Shown here: piece by piece, positions 22,929-34,960 of the stretch
Layout of the letters: each line of letters begins with the position of its first letter
How positions within the stretch are numbered: the first letter of the stretch is position 1
Origin: Sipunculus nudus
Lineage: Eukaryota > Annelida > Sipuncula > Golfingiida > Sipunculidae
Direction of reading: 5' to 3'
Length of the DNA: 64,000 bases
Assembly: GCA_026874595.1 (NCBI GenBank)
Contig: CM049306.1
Span: forward strand, 101,197,142 to 101,261,141
The notes under the pieces: model-generated
What the model was told of the DNA's origin: nothing
The model's input: only the letters and a program-made list of their open reading frames with translations
Databases searched by the model: none
Made by a program: the position numbers and the translations under genes

Positions 22929-22964
22929 CTTTTGCTTACTCAACTTTCTTCCCCGGGAAGCCAT
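22929..22964 (-). CDS. Putative first coding exon of the G-alpha gene
   Basis: This is a short candidate exon found by reading for start-plus-donor pairs. An ATG at 22964 opens MASRGRKLSKQK and runs into a consensus donor (gtgagtac, 22921-22928) after exactly 12 codons, so it leaves in phase 0. The next exon (1663 downward) is entered in phase 0 and has no obvious start at its acceptor, so the two fit. Joined, they give an N-terminus of 57 residues before the first P-loop Gly, about 18 longer than in Gi1. There is no Gly at position 2 and no Cys anywhere in these first residues, so the usual myristoylation and palmitoylation signals are missing. Linking the two exons across about 21 kb is an inference; another unseen exon could be the true start. 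Confidence 0.5.
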
Positions 22965-23270
22965 GATGCCACAGGTTCTTAGAGAGGCACCTGCTACAGT
23001 AAACGTTACTTATTGTTCCTTATCAAAATCACCACGTGAAACATATTATCCAAGGAAATTATATTTTTGAATATGACAGTGGACGCTTATTTCCAGTGAA
23101 ATAACAAACACTACAGAACACACTGAACTCGGTGAAATGCACTACCGAGTAGCTAAAAACACCAAAGAAGTTAAGGAAAAGCTTTTGGAGTCAGTACTGT
23201 GAAACAACGCTGACGGACGTCGCTGCAGCCGGACTGAGCACAGTCAAGAGATTCTGATCAATAACCCATG
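22965..23270 (-). promoter_or_regulatory. Likely 5' UTR and promoter region of the G-alpha gene
   Basis: Immediately upstream (on the minus strand) of the proposed start codon lie about 300 bases with less simple repeat and a more balanced composition than the surroundings. They include a GC-richer patch around 23205-23235. The frame before the ATG is open for at least 11 codons, so a slightly longer N-terminus is possible. A tract at about 22995 (ttactgtagcag) also resembles a splice acceptor, so the start codon may sit in a second exon behind a non-coding first exon. No convincing TATA box was found. Confidence 0.3.
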
Positions 23271-24239
23271 TGTTGTGTCCTCCAGCTGACACAGCGTATG
23301 AGAGGCTCGATACGATCTGGGTATTATTCAAGTGGCCAAAGCTGCATTATACAGGGTTCATAGCAGGGCCACGGAGGCTATGGGATCTACAGAAGTCGGA
23401 GGAATATACATACTCCTTCAATAGCAGTTCATCAAGCCCAGTCTTGAGGTAGCTGAATCTTAAAATCAACCAAAATGGCTCTTTAATACTTTGTGTGTTT
23501 ACAGACAAAGATCACAAGCTATCAGAGTTCTGACCATCAAGAACCCTTTAAAACCAGAGAACATCCCGGTTAATGCTAGCGGTTTGATATAAGAGCTCGT
23601 GTGGCATGAAGAAGTCGCCCGGAAACCAGCTGAGAATGATTGTTAAGTGATTCAGGCAACATGTGCCGAGATAGCAGACCCGCTCCCTGGCAGACACTCA
23701 TGCAATTTACATACAGTACTTTGGCATGGTTCTATCTTCTTAAAAAATATCTTTATTTTATTGCCATGAACACGTTTTGTAATCGCAATGTGGTACAACA
23801 TCCTTGAAGGTTTTACAAAGTGTCCACTTTTTAATTGGGTCTTCCAGGTGCTTCACAGACAGATTTGCCGTGTTTCAAGAGTTAATAAAACTAAACATTC
23901 CTGCCGAATATAAAAGAATATCTCGCTATAAATATAAAGCCTGCCACATCCTAACTGGCACTAAGGATCAAAGATAAGCAAAATTTATTTTTGCATGCAA
24001 TTGTTTATTGAGTATGCAAAGACATATTTTGTCGCTTACATCGTCTAATTGTCGTTCTTCTTTGCGGAAACCCTTGTTATGAGTTTTGAAGAGGTTATTA
24101 TAATTATACGGTAAAAGGGTTATTTTGCACTATCCACAGGATTTTAATTATCACGTTTTATTATCAAATTAACAAAAGGGTTGATCATAGTGCCGTGTGA
24201 ATGATTATTATCCTTTCGCAAAGAAGAAGCTAGGTGGCA
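23271..24239. other. Intergenic DNA upstream of the G-alpha gene
   Basis: No gene is seen. Composition is more balanced to about 23700 and then AT-rich. Confidence 0.4.
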
Positions 24240-24560
24240 GTTAAACTTCCATTCTTGAGTCCCCCTGGCTGCCCGTCCCTCCGACGGTCTTTAATTCAGT
24301 CATTGGCTTGTGGACCCATTTTAAGCAAAACTTTCGATCCCTACCTTCCATATCCCCACTTCCAATGGAGGAAGAACCCTATTGATTCTGAGGTTGTAAG
24401 ATAAAGGTCCTGGGACCCACTTCTGGTGGATGCATTTTAAGTTATACTTTTCGATCATCTTCACCTTCGACATTTAGGTCACATGGTCAAAGGTTAAGGT
24501 CACAGGAACTGATTTTCACACTGACCAGGGTAATAGTTCTAATACATTACGCCCTTGTCA
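24240..24560. repeat. Probable dispersed-repeat fragment
   Basis: Two related halves (about 24310-24390 and 24405-24480) share gggacccac/gtggaccca, attttaag and tttcgatc blocks. They are followed by AGGTCA-type half-sites (ttaggtcacatggtcaaagg). The build recalls the monomers of other repeats in this window. Confidence 0.4.
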
Positions 24561-26639
24561 GGGGCCGCAATGTGGTGAACTTATTAATCTAATTTTACAC
24601 AGTAACAGAGAAATAATAAGACCATAAAAATCCTTATACATTATAAACTCGAAAGTCTTTCAAATTTATTTTCATATATTAATTCTTATACTGATAACAA
24701 AGTCACAACATGAATGTGATTAACTTTCCATTGCTATTGAATCTTACGATACTCTTATTAGTATTTTTATAAGAAGGTCTGCCCTGACCTATCTAAGGTT
24801 TGCCCTCGGGGGCGAGCAGTCCAGGGAAGGAGATTGTCGGAGACGTCTCCCAAGTACGAAGCACACCAGGCCGGATGTAGCCACGGCCATTTATAGAGTC
24901 GGAACTAGCGAACATCAAGCTCATTGAACTAAACTACATGTCGCGCAGTCTCGGGAAGTTTTACTTAGAAACCTACTTAATTATTAACGTAGTTGTCAGT
25001 CCAGTTCCTGCACCTGTATTCATGGGTCACGGGGTTTAAAGTAACAGAGAATAGACGCAGGCGAATGAATGTCCACGTAATGTCTGTACAGACCCTGTTA
25101 TATATGTTACGCCATGGTTAACCTATGACACACCTTTGACCTATTATATGTAATTAAGCCACATATTTTATCTATTAACCACAGGCATCACGCTAGCATT
25201 GGTAGTCTTTAATATCGTTTAACAGGTGTGGATTTCGGTGTTGTAGATTCCAGACAGAGCGTGAACAATTTTGATCAGAGTGATACTTTTTAAATAAAAA
25301 TATATCGGAATGTTTGATTTCTGTAAATATACTCTGAATCCCCTAGGAGAACAGATAAACTAGTCATTTTACATGATCTGAACTTTAAAGGGCTTTCAGG
25401 AACGTGAGGTTATCGTTTGTGACGCTTAAAATCTCTCTGAGACGCTCGGTTCTGGTGGGCCATCGGTCCGACCATGCAGACTGGCGAATTTCTGGCTGTT
25501 GGATAATCAATGGTGGCTGTTGTATTTCTCATTGATTGATCATTGCAGACTTACCACTCTGCTGTGAAAATACTCTGCTGACAGCTGACCCTTACGTTTC
25601 ATAACAATTAAATAATCACCTTATGTACCGATATCTAATCGTTAAGAGTATTTTTTTCTTCAAAATCAGACACTGATTCCCTTCCCATGTGACCCTTTGA
25701 AATTTTGACCTGAGCGTCCCGTCCCCTTCAATTTGTCTGCCTATTGAAAGCCCTGACTACATAAATGCCTGCCCTACATATTAACATATTAACAGGTATT
25801 ACAAAAAGCCATGACGATGACCCTGGATTGGTGATCGTCTTTGGCATTATGTTTGATCTATACCGGGATTGAAAGATTGATCATTGAAGCGAGGTGCGCA
25901 GTAACCCGTGTGGACACTACGGGAGTTTTATTGCTTTGATTGCACTTTTTAGATATACATGTAATATGTTTCGTTTAGTCTATCAAGTGAACCATTCAAG
26001 CCTTATTCCGCGGTGTGGAAATGGTTCCTAGATAAGTCAATGGCAATAACTATAGTTTAGGCGCCAATATTACATGTAGAGATCTGGCAGAAAGGAGCAT
26101 AGATACGTCATGTGGCGAGACAGGCTGTATACGTAACGCCGGCGGACTAAACTAACGTCCTACAATATACCAACTGGCTCAGTAAAATGTATATATTTTA
26201 TCGGATAACCGAGTGAGCCTGTAAACAAACCTGCAAACAGAAGTGAGGATGGCAGGGATGATGTTGAAGTGAACTGGTAAGGTGTATACGGTTTTGACGC
26301 TGCACTATAAAGATTTGTTTTTAGTTTTTGTAATCGTCACAGAAAATCATAAGTTAAATACAAGCCTACATATCGTAAAATACCATAACCAGGAGCGGTC
26401 AGTTGACCAGTGGTCGTGCTGTATAACTTAACTGACCAGTTTCACACGGTGCTCGAATGAGACGACAAGGACTTTTTTATTGCCAGTTTCATTCGTATAT
26501 CGTATTAGGTGTATAGTTATGTTGGTCGAATTCTCCCAGACTATTAACGTGTGTCAAATGTGGAAATGACTGAACAAGAGAATGCAATATGAAGAATGGA
26601 GGTTAACTAGGAAACGTTCTTTATAATTTACGAGGGAGG

Positions 26640-26640
<1 letters not shown>
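24561..26640. other. Intergenic DNA, no gene seen
   Basis: A somewhat GC-rich patch at 24790-24900 and unique-looking sequence follow. No exon or RNA gene can be supported. Confidence 0.4.
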
Positions 26641-26676
<36 letters not shown>

Positions 26677-26735
26677 TAATAATAATAATAATAATAATAA
26701 AATTTTTATTATTATTATTATCATTATTATCAAAT
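26641..26735. repeat. (AAT)n / (ATT)n inverted microsatellite
   Basis: About 60 bases of AAT repeat with one interrupting GAT unit turn, at aaaattttt, into ATT repeat containing the mirrored ATC interruption. The two arms are therefore inverse complements and could form a hairpin of about 28 pairs. Confidence 0.9.
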
Positions 26736-27095
26736 ATCATTTCTTGAGCTGTGAATAAATTATATTTTTATGTACAATGTACGATGATCATTGAACATCC
26801 GGGGAGCATACCATCAAATAAAATGCACTCAGGGAGCGATACCTAAATTAAGTTTTCATACCACAGGATATTACAATCATATTCATAATTATGTATCAAA
26901 CATGCAGAGAGGCAAAGACTTATTGGGATAAAACTACAAAATGAGCACTCAATAGATCGGATATGTTGGCTGGACTTGAGATATCATGATCTTGAGATAA
27001 TAATTATATGAGGTATCATGATCTTAAGATAATCATTTCCGCACAGGAACCGGAAATTTTCGTCCAAAATCCGAGTATTTGAGTATTCATTATTT
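26736..27095. other. Intergenic DNA with a short direct repeat
   Basis: The motif tatcatgatctt followed by a/gagataat occurs twice about 33 bases apart (around 26980-27000 and 27014-27033). Nothing else is recognisable. Confidence 0.4.
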
Positions 27096-27212
27096 GTCGG
27101 TGTGGGGCGGGTGTCGGTGTGGGACGGATGTCGGTGTGGGGCGGGTGACGGTGTGAGACGAGTGTCGGTGTGGCGGTAGTCGGTGTGGGATGGGTGTCGG
27201 AGTGGGACCGGT
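27096..27212. repeat. 17-bp GC-rich minisatellite
   Basis: Seven consecutive units of the type gtcggtgtggggcgggt lie here, one shortened by two bases. On the minus strand the repeat reads as a Thr-Pro-His-Asp-rich open frame in more than one phase, as expected from a non-coding repeat. Confidence 0.9.
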
Positions 27213-29768
27213 GTTCTCGGTATTGGATTTGTTTTGCAAATAAAATTAAAGAACTTGACACTCACTTGACTTCAAGGATACTGTTTGCGTGGTTAAGCTA
27301 TGGTGCTTACGTCACCCCTGTTAAATGAGATCATTGTAACCTGGCAACGCCCTACCTGCAAATGTTAGCAATTTACTGTAATATGAACTGAACCCCTATG
27401 GCTTCGGAATGACCTCTGACTTTTAGTCTTTGCGTCAACTATGCTAGTTTCCATCATGCACCTGTAATCATATTTCCTCAGGAATAGGCAGGTAGAATTT
27501 TGCACTTTTGTGTTCATCCTTGTGGAAGCCTTGTACCCGATCGCTTAAGATATTCAAGTGTTGTACCTGCACTATTATATCTTTATTATGCCTAAAATTA
27601 GGCCTACACCTGTATGATAGTATTCTGTTGCATTGATCGATGCCCGTGTAGATTTCTATAATATGTGTATGTGCTTTGGTATGTGTAAGATGCTGTTTAC
27701 GACCGTCACTATATATATGCTGTGTCTATTAGTTTTGAGTATATTTTCCGAAATGAACAAGACCTGTTGCGCCACGTGTTACAGGTCAATATATGTAGGA
27801 GTCAAATGACGTAACATTAATAGAATTCGATATTGCAAAGTCTGGAGATGCCAGAAAAGTCTTACTTTAACTGATGCGGACCCACCGGCCAGATTTGGCA
27901 TGAATATTATCCGATCATTTACTGACTAGATATACATGAAGAATTTCTATTCCGAAATTCACAAAGCAACAGCCGTATCGAATTCTGTTCCAGCAATTAT
28001 CTTAATATTAGCAATAATACGTATTTATAGTTCTTTTAAAGTCGAAGGAATCTAAGATGTCATGAAGCCATTGTTTCAGGGTACCCACTCACCAATCTCA
28101 AGCATTGTTGTTTTTAAATATCATGTTATGTTTAATATGATGATATAAACACTGTTAATATTCAGTTCCTACTGTCACACTTTGTAATGACAAACAAAAT
28201 ATTTAATAATGTATACATGTTTTTATTATGATGTAACTAAGAGTTAGTAAAATTTAATTATCTTTGAATTATCACTATACACATTGGTTATACAATAGAA
28301 TAATTCAAAAGTCGGTCATATATGCTTTTCTATCATTTTTACCTTTGGTGTTAATGTCATATTCTATCCGGTAACATTAAGAAATGCGCCGGAATCGAAA
28401 GAGTTCAAAATCTCCAGTTTCAGTCAAATACTCAATATCTGCTTACCCCATCATGGTAGCGGCATAATATATCCTATGGTTTCGAATCTTTAAATATTCT
28501 CTGTAATCCCAACAAAACCTTCCCACGGGGGAACGCCGGCTGCAGAGCTTCTAACTGGTCCGAGGTGACACCTGTCGATAGCTTTATAAACTATATAGCC
28601 TTTTTAAGACGCGACATTACTTTTGAATGTTGGCCTAATTCATTATTTTTTATTGCAGACTCTTTCCTTGAATTTGATTTTTGAGTCGCTCTAATTTATA
28701 TTGTCATGTGTTTTATTTAATTAAGATGAATTTGTGTTAATAAGAAGAATTACTGTAGCGAAGAAATGATGATTTAAGTGGGTTTCTTTCTACGCTGAAT
28801 TTAAAGTAAATCATAAATAAGAACATTATCGATTATTCCTTGCCCTTGCCCTGAGTATTAGAACATTTCAGGTCTGGTAATTAAATCTTGTTTGGACATG
28901 TTATTGAATCACATAAATCACTTTCATCGATCATCGTTGAATAAAGCATACGTAGCAGAGAACGATCGGGAGACTATTGTCAACTTAATTTAAATCTCAA
29001 GTTATCCAAATTGATAGAGCTTCAGTAAAATTTCTTTTCCCGTAACAGCCTAAAATAAGTTATAAAAATGTAAACGTCGTACATGCATATGTACTTCATG
29101 AAACTTCAGAGAAAACCCCTTGATTTGTGATTATCTGTAGGGATTACTCTTATTAAATTATACGTCATATTTGCCTGAAAGAATCCTTCCATTTCTAAAA
29201 ACGTATGAGTGGAATGTCCCCGGGAGGTCACGCCCTGTGACCTATTATTTAATAAGAGTAGGTAGGGATGTGATCATGCAGTGCACAATCAGATGGACCT
29301 CTCTCCTGATGTTGTCACACGGCTTAATGAGCAGGGAATCAACATTCAGTAGCAAGCTTATTGATTGGGGTGCCCAAGACACTCGCTATTAATTTTACTG
29401 GCGAGGCTTAGTTACTCATGCGGAACATCTAACAAGTACAGCATACAATTTACAGAGGGCCCTGTGGACGGGAAATACGGCCTCAGACTATGGTCAACAA
29501 TCGTTAAAATTGATTGTTTGGATATTCTCTCCATGTTAAATGATAAATTGTATGAGTAATCCCCATATATAAATGTATGCTTTTGATTAAATAAAACATT
29601 AACTACTCAATAAGATGATTTACAATATCAATATTTTATAAGAGTCAAGTATATAGAATAACATTTACATCTTTGTTAATTTATAACACCAGTATGTCAT
29701 TCTTATTTACATTTCAGTCAATCTGTCAAATACATAACCGATATTTCAGTTAAGTTTTAAAACGCCTG
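27213..29768. other. Intergenic DNA, no gene seen
   Basis: This is AT-rich unique-looking sequence. The 73- and 64-codon open frames at 29171-29559 have no recognisable family. Confidence 0.4.
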
Positions 29769-29859
29769 AAAAGTCAGTCATTTTATAAATTGCCTGAATG
29801 ATTAGGCTTTTTCTAAATTGACTTAAAATTTTAGGCAATTTACAAATTGACTGACTTTA
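29769..29859. repeat. Stem-loop of about 26 pairs
   Basis: The left arm (29769-29796) and right arm (29832-29859) are inverse complements over 26 positions with two mismatches (agtcagtca, then aaattgcct). The loop is about 35 bases. It is immediately followed by an AT microsatellite. It may be a small foldback element. Confidence 0.75.
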
Positions 29860-29870
29860 CACATTGACTG

Positions 29871-29872
<2 letters not shown>

Positions 29873-29940
<68 letters not shown>
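29873..29940. repeat. (AT)n / (CATA)n microsatellite
   Basis: About 32 bases of AT alternation are followed by eight or nine CATA units. Confidence 0.95.
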
Positions 29941-29941
<1 letters not shown>

Positions 29942-32663
29942 ACATATGCACGTGGGATTGTCTCGGAAATTGTTTTGTGCAAACTTAAGAGTTGTCCCTC
30001 TGAAGGCATGATAGGTAAAAAATGTGAAGCTGGTCCCTTGTTATTTCATTTAAATCTAGTAATTAAGCAAGCCTTAAACTGATATATACTCTCGGTCCGG
30101 ACTCCGGATATATCAAGTATTACAGCTACGCGAGACCATAATCATTCTCCCAAATCACATTGATGTTTACAGACACTGAACAAACTTTAAAATTATTTGT
30201 GCACAGAAACAATCATTTTATGTCTTAATAATAATACTTACCAGTTTTGAATTGATAACATCAAAAAAAGATACTAAAACCAACAATAATTCTTCAAAAT
30301 TAGTTAGTAAATCAACCAGTAGATGTCGCAGTTTTACAGCCTTGCCTTCTCATTCTGATGGGACAAAGAACACAATTATCTGTAAAATTATACAATCTTG
30401 CTTTTGTGTTTAAACGAAATCAGACCAGACCACCAGGTAGCGATGTTTGTTAATCACGGATGCATTTAACATAAGAGGAACGGCTCCGCTCCTGGCGTGT
30501 GGTGATTCCATAGTCCCCGGTTTTGTAAACAAAATTAGCTGCACCAAAATAGTTCAGGCTGAAAAAAAGCTCCTACCTATTGGTACTTATGTAAACGTGG
30601 GCAGATGTGTCTGCACAGGCCCTGGTGGTGATGACTTTATGGCTCAACTCACGTAATTTATAACCGTAATCAAATCCCCCTGACCTGACCTCGTCGCCAG
30701 TTGGGCAGCTGCGCCCGTGTTTCTGGTTTACGGTTTTTCCATTTTTATCCGTTTGAATATTTACCTCAGCATTAAGTCTATAGACATTATGCACGTATTT
30801 TCGATGTTTAAATACAAGGCAGCTTCTTGCTAAAAAAATATCCATATTTGTCATAGAATGTTAAGGTCGGAATTTTTATTGAGGGTTGGCCACGGAATAA
30901 ATGCGCTGGGTGAAACAACATTGGTTTAATATTTCAACAATGTTAAATTTTGGTTGCAGTAAGATTTATTAATGATTTTCGGTATATGAAACAAGTGTTT
31001 GTAACATAAAGTGACGGAGTAGTAGTTTTAACTATCATAATTGTGTGATTAATATAATTTATGAAAACGAACCGGGCAGTTCTGATTGTCAATATTCAAA
31101 GAACCCTGAATGTTAATAATGACATAATGTATATCAGCGTGAAATATTAATCTATATTGAAGATATTTGTTCCAATTTCCATGCACTTTACTGTAACGAG
31201 AGTATTTTATGGTTAGGCATGGATGCCCTTTTTTTATGCCCGGTTGACGGCACTGTCTATCGAATAAGAATAAAAGATTTCATATTAGAATATTATGATA
31301 GGGCTAGAATAATCAACACCTCAAAACCTGTAGTTAAATATTAAACGAATCTCTAGAGCTGGGTTAAATCAAACTTTTACTATATTGCTTTCGAAACAAA
31401 ACTGAAATTCAAGCCAGGGACCTCAAGCACCCACATACAAAGCATAAATATTTCAGAAGATTATCCAAACCAATAGGCACCCGGTGTATCAACTGACCTT
31501 ATTTGACTTATTTTTGTTAAATCATATAAAATCTTAAATGCAAAAGAAATATTATCAGTAAAAGCTCTGAACAAGCATGCACAGGTTCCTTTAATGTAAC
31601 CAAGGATCACCAAAAATACAAAGTGTTGATTTGCATCTGCCATTAACTAAAATCACATACACTCATTTTGTATTTTTTTCCAAACAGACGGAACACACAT
31701 CACGTCTTAAACCATTTTTTTCGTGAATAGCTCATGTGATCAGAAAATGGTGATGGTTTAATTTCATATATAACGGTTATAAGAATATGATCGTCTGTAT
31801 GTTTTTTTTTTACTTGTAAAACTCGAAGAACTACATTGCGGCGTGATATCGGTGAAGTACTTGTGTAAATGTATACAAACAATAGCACGTGTCACACGGT
31901 GTAAGCATGTGTTTGGTAAATGGGCGCGATTCTTGGGTGACAGATAATGTGCAGGTGCATGTGGTCCTCCATGTTTGTATACAGTGGTTGCTCCAGCAAT
32001 TCAGGTCAAACCCGCTGTAGTTCCGTGTCGTGTGCACATCCCCTTGCAGGGATCTATCATTGTCTCAATAGACCTTGACCCTGTACCGAGATTGTAATCT
32101 TCCACGATCTTCACTGGTTGAGGTACAAAATATTCAACCTTTAACCCAGGATATTACTCAGAGCAGATCGTAGGTAGACTAGGGCACAGTTTCTCAGACA
32201 CTTCTTCTAATATGTCCATTCTGTTCAGCGTTTTCTAACTTGAAGATGACAGGCTTGATATAAGTTAATGCTGTTCGCGCCATAAGGGCCCTTCTGTTAT
32301 TTTGCTGCTTGAGTAAGCCTTAAATTCGATCAGTGGCGACCGACAGACTCGTGGATCTGGTTATATAAGGTTATCTGATGAAGATACACTGAGATACACT
32401 GATCCATATGATACCGACCAGTATCCTGTCTATGAGGTAGATCAGCAGATGACAGTAACTGTGGCGATGATGGAGCCCGGGGACGCTCTAATGACGTCAC
32501 CGCGTCTACCAGTGAAAGGTCTTTTGCGTGAATGAGTTATGCAATTTCAAGTTTGATTGTTTTACGGTCTTGGCTCTTACTTCCAGAAAACACGTACTCA
32601 GCTTCTTGTTTCAGACTACATGGATACCGAACTCCGAAGAATGAGCGTGTGCAAAAAATACCA
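29941..32663. other. Intergenic DNA, no gene seen
   Basis: No gene or element is recognisable. Composition is moderately balanced at 32040-32530 without coding signal. Confidence 0.4.
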
Positions 32664-34085
32664 GGAAGTATGTATGGTTCAGAATGCACGGAGAGGAATG
32701 CATGGTTCAGAATGTAAGGAGAGGAATGCATGGTTCAGAATGTAAGGAGAGGAATGCATGGTTCAGAATGCAAGGAGAGGAATTCATGGTTCATTAATGT
32801 AAGGAAAAGAATACATGGTTCCGAATGAATGGAGAGGAATGCATATTTCATAGGTTAAGGAGAGGATCGCATGGCTCAGATGGTAAGAAGAGGAATGCAT
32901 GGTTCAGAATGCAGGGTTCAGATTGTACGAAGAGGAATGCATGGTTCAGATAGCAAGGAGAGGAATGCATAGTTCAGAATGCAAGGAGGGGAATGCATGG
33001 TTTTGAATGTAAGGAAAGGAATGCATTTTTTCAGAAATTTTTTTGTAAGGAGAAATGCATGGTTCAAAAGTTAAGGACTGGATTACATGGTTAAGACTGT
33101 AAGGAGAAAAATGCATGGGTCCGACTGCATGGAGAGGAATGCATGGTTCAGAATGCAAGAAGAGGAAAGCATGGTTCAGAATGTAAGGAGAGAACTGCAT
33201 GGTTCAAAATTTAAGGAAACAGAATGCGTGGTTCCCAATGCATGGGAGGGAAGGCATGGTTCAGAATGGAAGAAGAGGAATGCATGGTTCAGAATGTAAG
33301 GAGAGGAATGCATTTTTCAGAATGCAAGGAAAGGAATTCATGGTACAGATTGTACGAAGAGGAAACCATGGTTCAGATTGCAAGAAGAGGAATGCATAGT
33401 TCAGAATGCAAGGAGAGGAATGCATGGTTCAAAAGTCAAGGAGAGGATTACATGGTTCAGATTGTAAGAAGAGGAATGCAGAGTTCAGAATGCAAGGAGA
33501 GGAAAGCATGGTTCAGAATGTAAGGAGAAAAAAAATGCTTGGTTCCGAATGCATGGTTCCGAATGCATGGTTCAGATGGTAAGGAGAGGATTGCATGGTT
33601 CAAATTGTAAGAAGAGGAATGCATGGTTCAGAATGCAAGGAGAGGAATGCATGGTTCAGAATGTAAGGAGAAAAAAATGCTTGGTTCCGAATGCATGGTT
33701 CCGAATGCATGGTTCAGATGGTAAGGAGAGGATTGCATGGTTCAAATTGTAAGAAGAGGAATGCATGGTTCAGAATGCAAGGAGAGGAATGCATGGGTCA
33801 GAATGTGAGGAGAAGAATGCATGGTCCCGAATGTGAGGAGAGGAATGCATGGTTGAGAATGTGAGGAAAGGAAGGCATGGTCCGGATTGCACGGGGAGGA
33901 ATGCATGGTTTAGATTGTAACGAGGGAATGCATGGTTCAGAATGCAAAGAGAGGAGTGCATTTTTCAGAATGTAAGGTGAAAAATGCATTGTTCTAAATG
34001 CATGGAGAGGAATGCATCGTTCAGAAGGTGAGGAGAGGATTGCACGGATAGCACGGATGCACGGAGAGGAATGAACGGTTCAGGA
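32664..34085. repeat. 28-bp minisatellite of about 50 units carrying ATGCAT
   Basis: The array consists of about 50 units with a modal length of 28 bases and a core of GAGGAATGCATGGTTCAGAA. The linker alternates mainly between tgtaag and tgcaag. The plus strand is strongly purine-rich. Larger duplications are visible: a block with gaaaaaaatgcttggttcc and two atgcatggttccga units occurs near 33530 and again near 33670. Because 28 is not a multiple of three, the repeat is read in a different frame in each successive unit, so the open frames in it (for example 33087-33523) are repeat artefacts. Confidence 0.95.
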
Positions 34086-34096
34086 TACACTGACAG

Positions 34097-34098
<2 letters not shown>

Positions 34099-34167
<69 letters not shown>

Positions 34168-34168
34168 G
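34099..34168. repeat. (AT)n / (GT)n compound microsatellite
   Basis: About 36 bases of AT alternation are followed by about 33 bases of GT alternation, directly downstream of the 28-bp array. Confidence 0.95.
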
Positions 34169-34529
34169 CCGTCCATTCGTTGGGTTGGCGAGAATACTGA
34201 CTCAGATAGTGGGAAAATACGTTTATAGCGCAGGTCACACAACTGTGTCTCCAACAACGAGACGTTTAGATTCCTGTATTAGGAATCTTTCCTTGGGTAA
34301 TAGTAACTGTATCCTGCACATACAAGATCGTCACTTGAATGTTAAACAAAGTATCCAAGGTAAACATGTCACATGACCCAAACCGGCCTATGGGATCTAA
34401 CCCGAATGTTGTTAAGGTTTTAACACAAGAATACCCTGTAGGTGGCAGTACTTTAGACCTTAATTAGTGTAATCAAGCATATCCAGATGGCAGTTCTACA
34501 GTTAGAAAATTATATGAATATCATTACAA
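34169..34529. other. Intergenic DNA, no gene seen
   Basis: This is a short stretch between two compound microsatellites with nothing recognisable. Confidence 0.4.
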
Positions 34530-34542
34530 CGGTAACACACAC

Positions 34543-34604
<62 letters not shown>
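34530..34604. repeat. (AC)n / (AT)n compound microsatellite
   Basis: About 22 bases of AC alternation are followed by about 45 bases of AT alternation. Confidence 0.95.
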
Positions 34605-34611
<7 letters not shown>

Positions 34612-34734
34612 TGAATTGAGGTGTTCCAGCAAGATTGCGTGGTTTGTACATGGTCACGAAAGAAGTTGAAAATAAAAGCAATGACTATAATTTGCAGAAA
34701 TATTGTTTTATTCAAGTTTTTTTTTTTTCAAAAT

Positions 34735-34960
34735 ACAGGCCAGAAAACACCGATCGCACCGCACACATGTGTTCAACTGGTTTATATCGATGCATGTGTT
34801 TAAAACGTTGGGTACCAGTGAAAATAATCCAAACACATTCAACAATGAAATTTGGCACCAAGTCACAAGAGTTTTGCAAAGAGCTTTTTGCAACCATTGT
34901 GACCTTTCAATTTCCGCTCATAGGCAACCAAGCACCTCAGGTTACGCGGTTTTTCACTTT
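34735..34960 (-). repeat. Dispersed repeat, copy 1
   Basis: Read on the minus strand, this segment aligns over about 200 bases with 46690-46925 on the plus strand. Shared blocks are aaaggtcac, gttgcaaaa, tttgcaaa, gttgaat.tgttt.gatta, gtgtgcggtg and gttttctggcct. The translated copies also resemble each other (VAK..LQ.S, CAV.S.FSGL), but both contain stops and lack gene context. The identity of the repeat is unknown. Confidence 0.7.

Noticed and set aside
26984-27265. Thr/Pro/His-rich open frames on the minus strand
   Set aside because: They are translations of the 17-bp minisatellite in two phases, with no supporting structure.
33087-33752. Several overlapping open frames in the 28-bp array (peptides rich in NAWFRM and VQNVRR)
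   Set aside because: The unit length is not a multiple of three, so all frames give similar periodic peptides. They are produced by the repeat.
32664-34085. CRISPR-like array
   Set aside because: Units are contiguous and variable with no unique spacers, and the window is eukaryotic.
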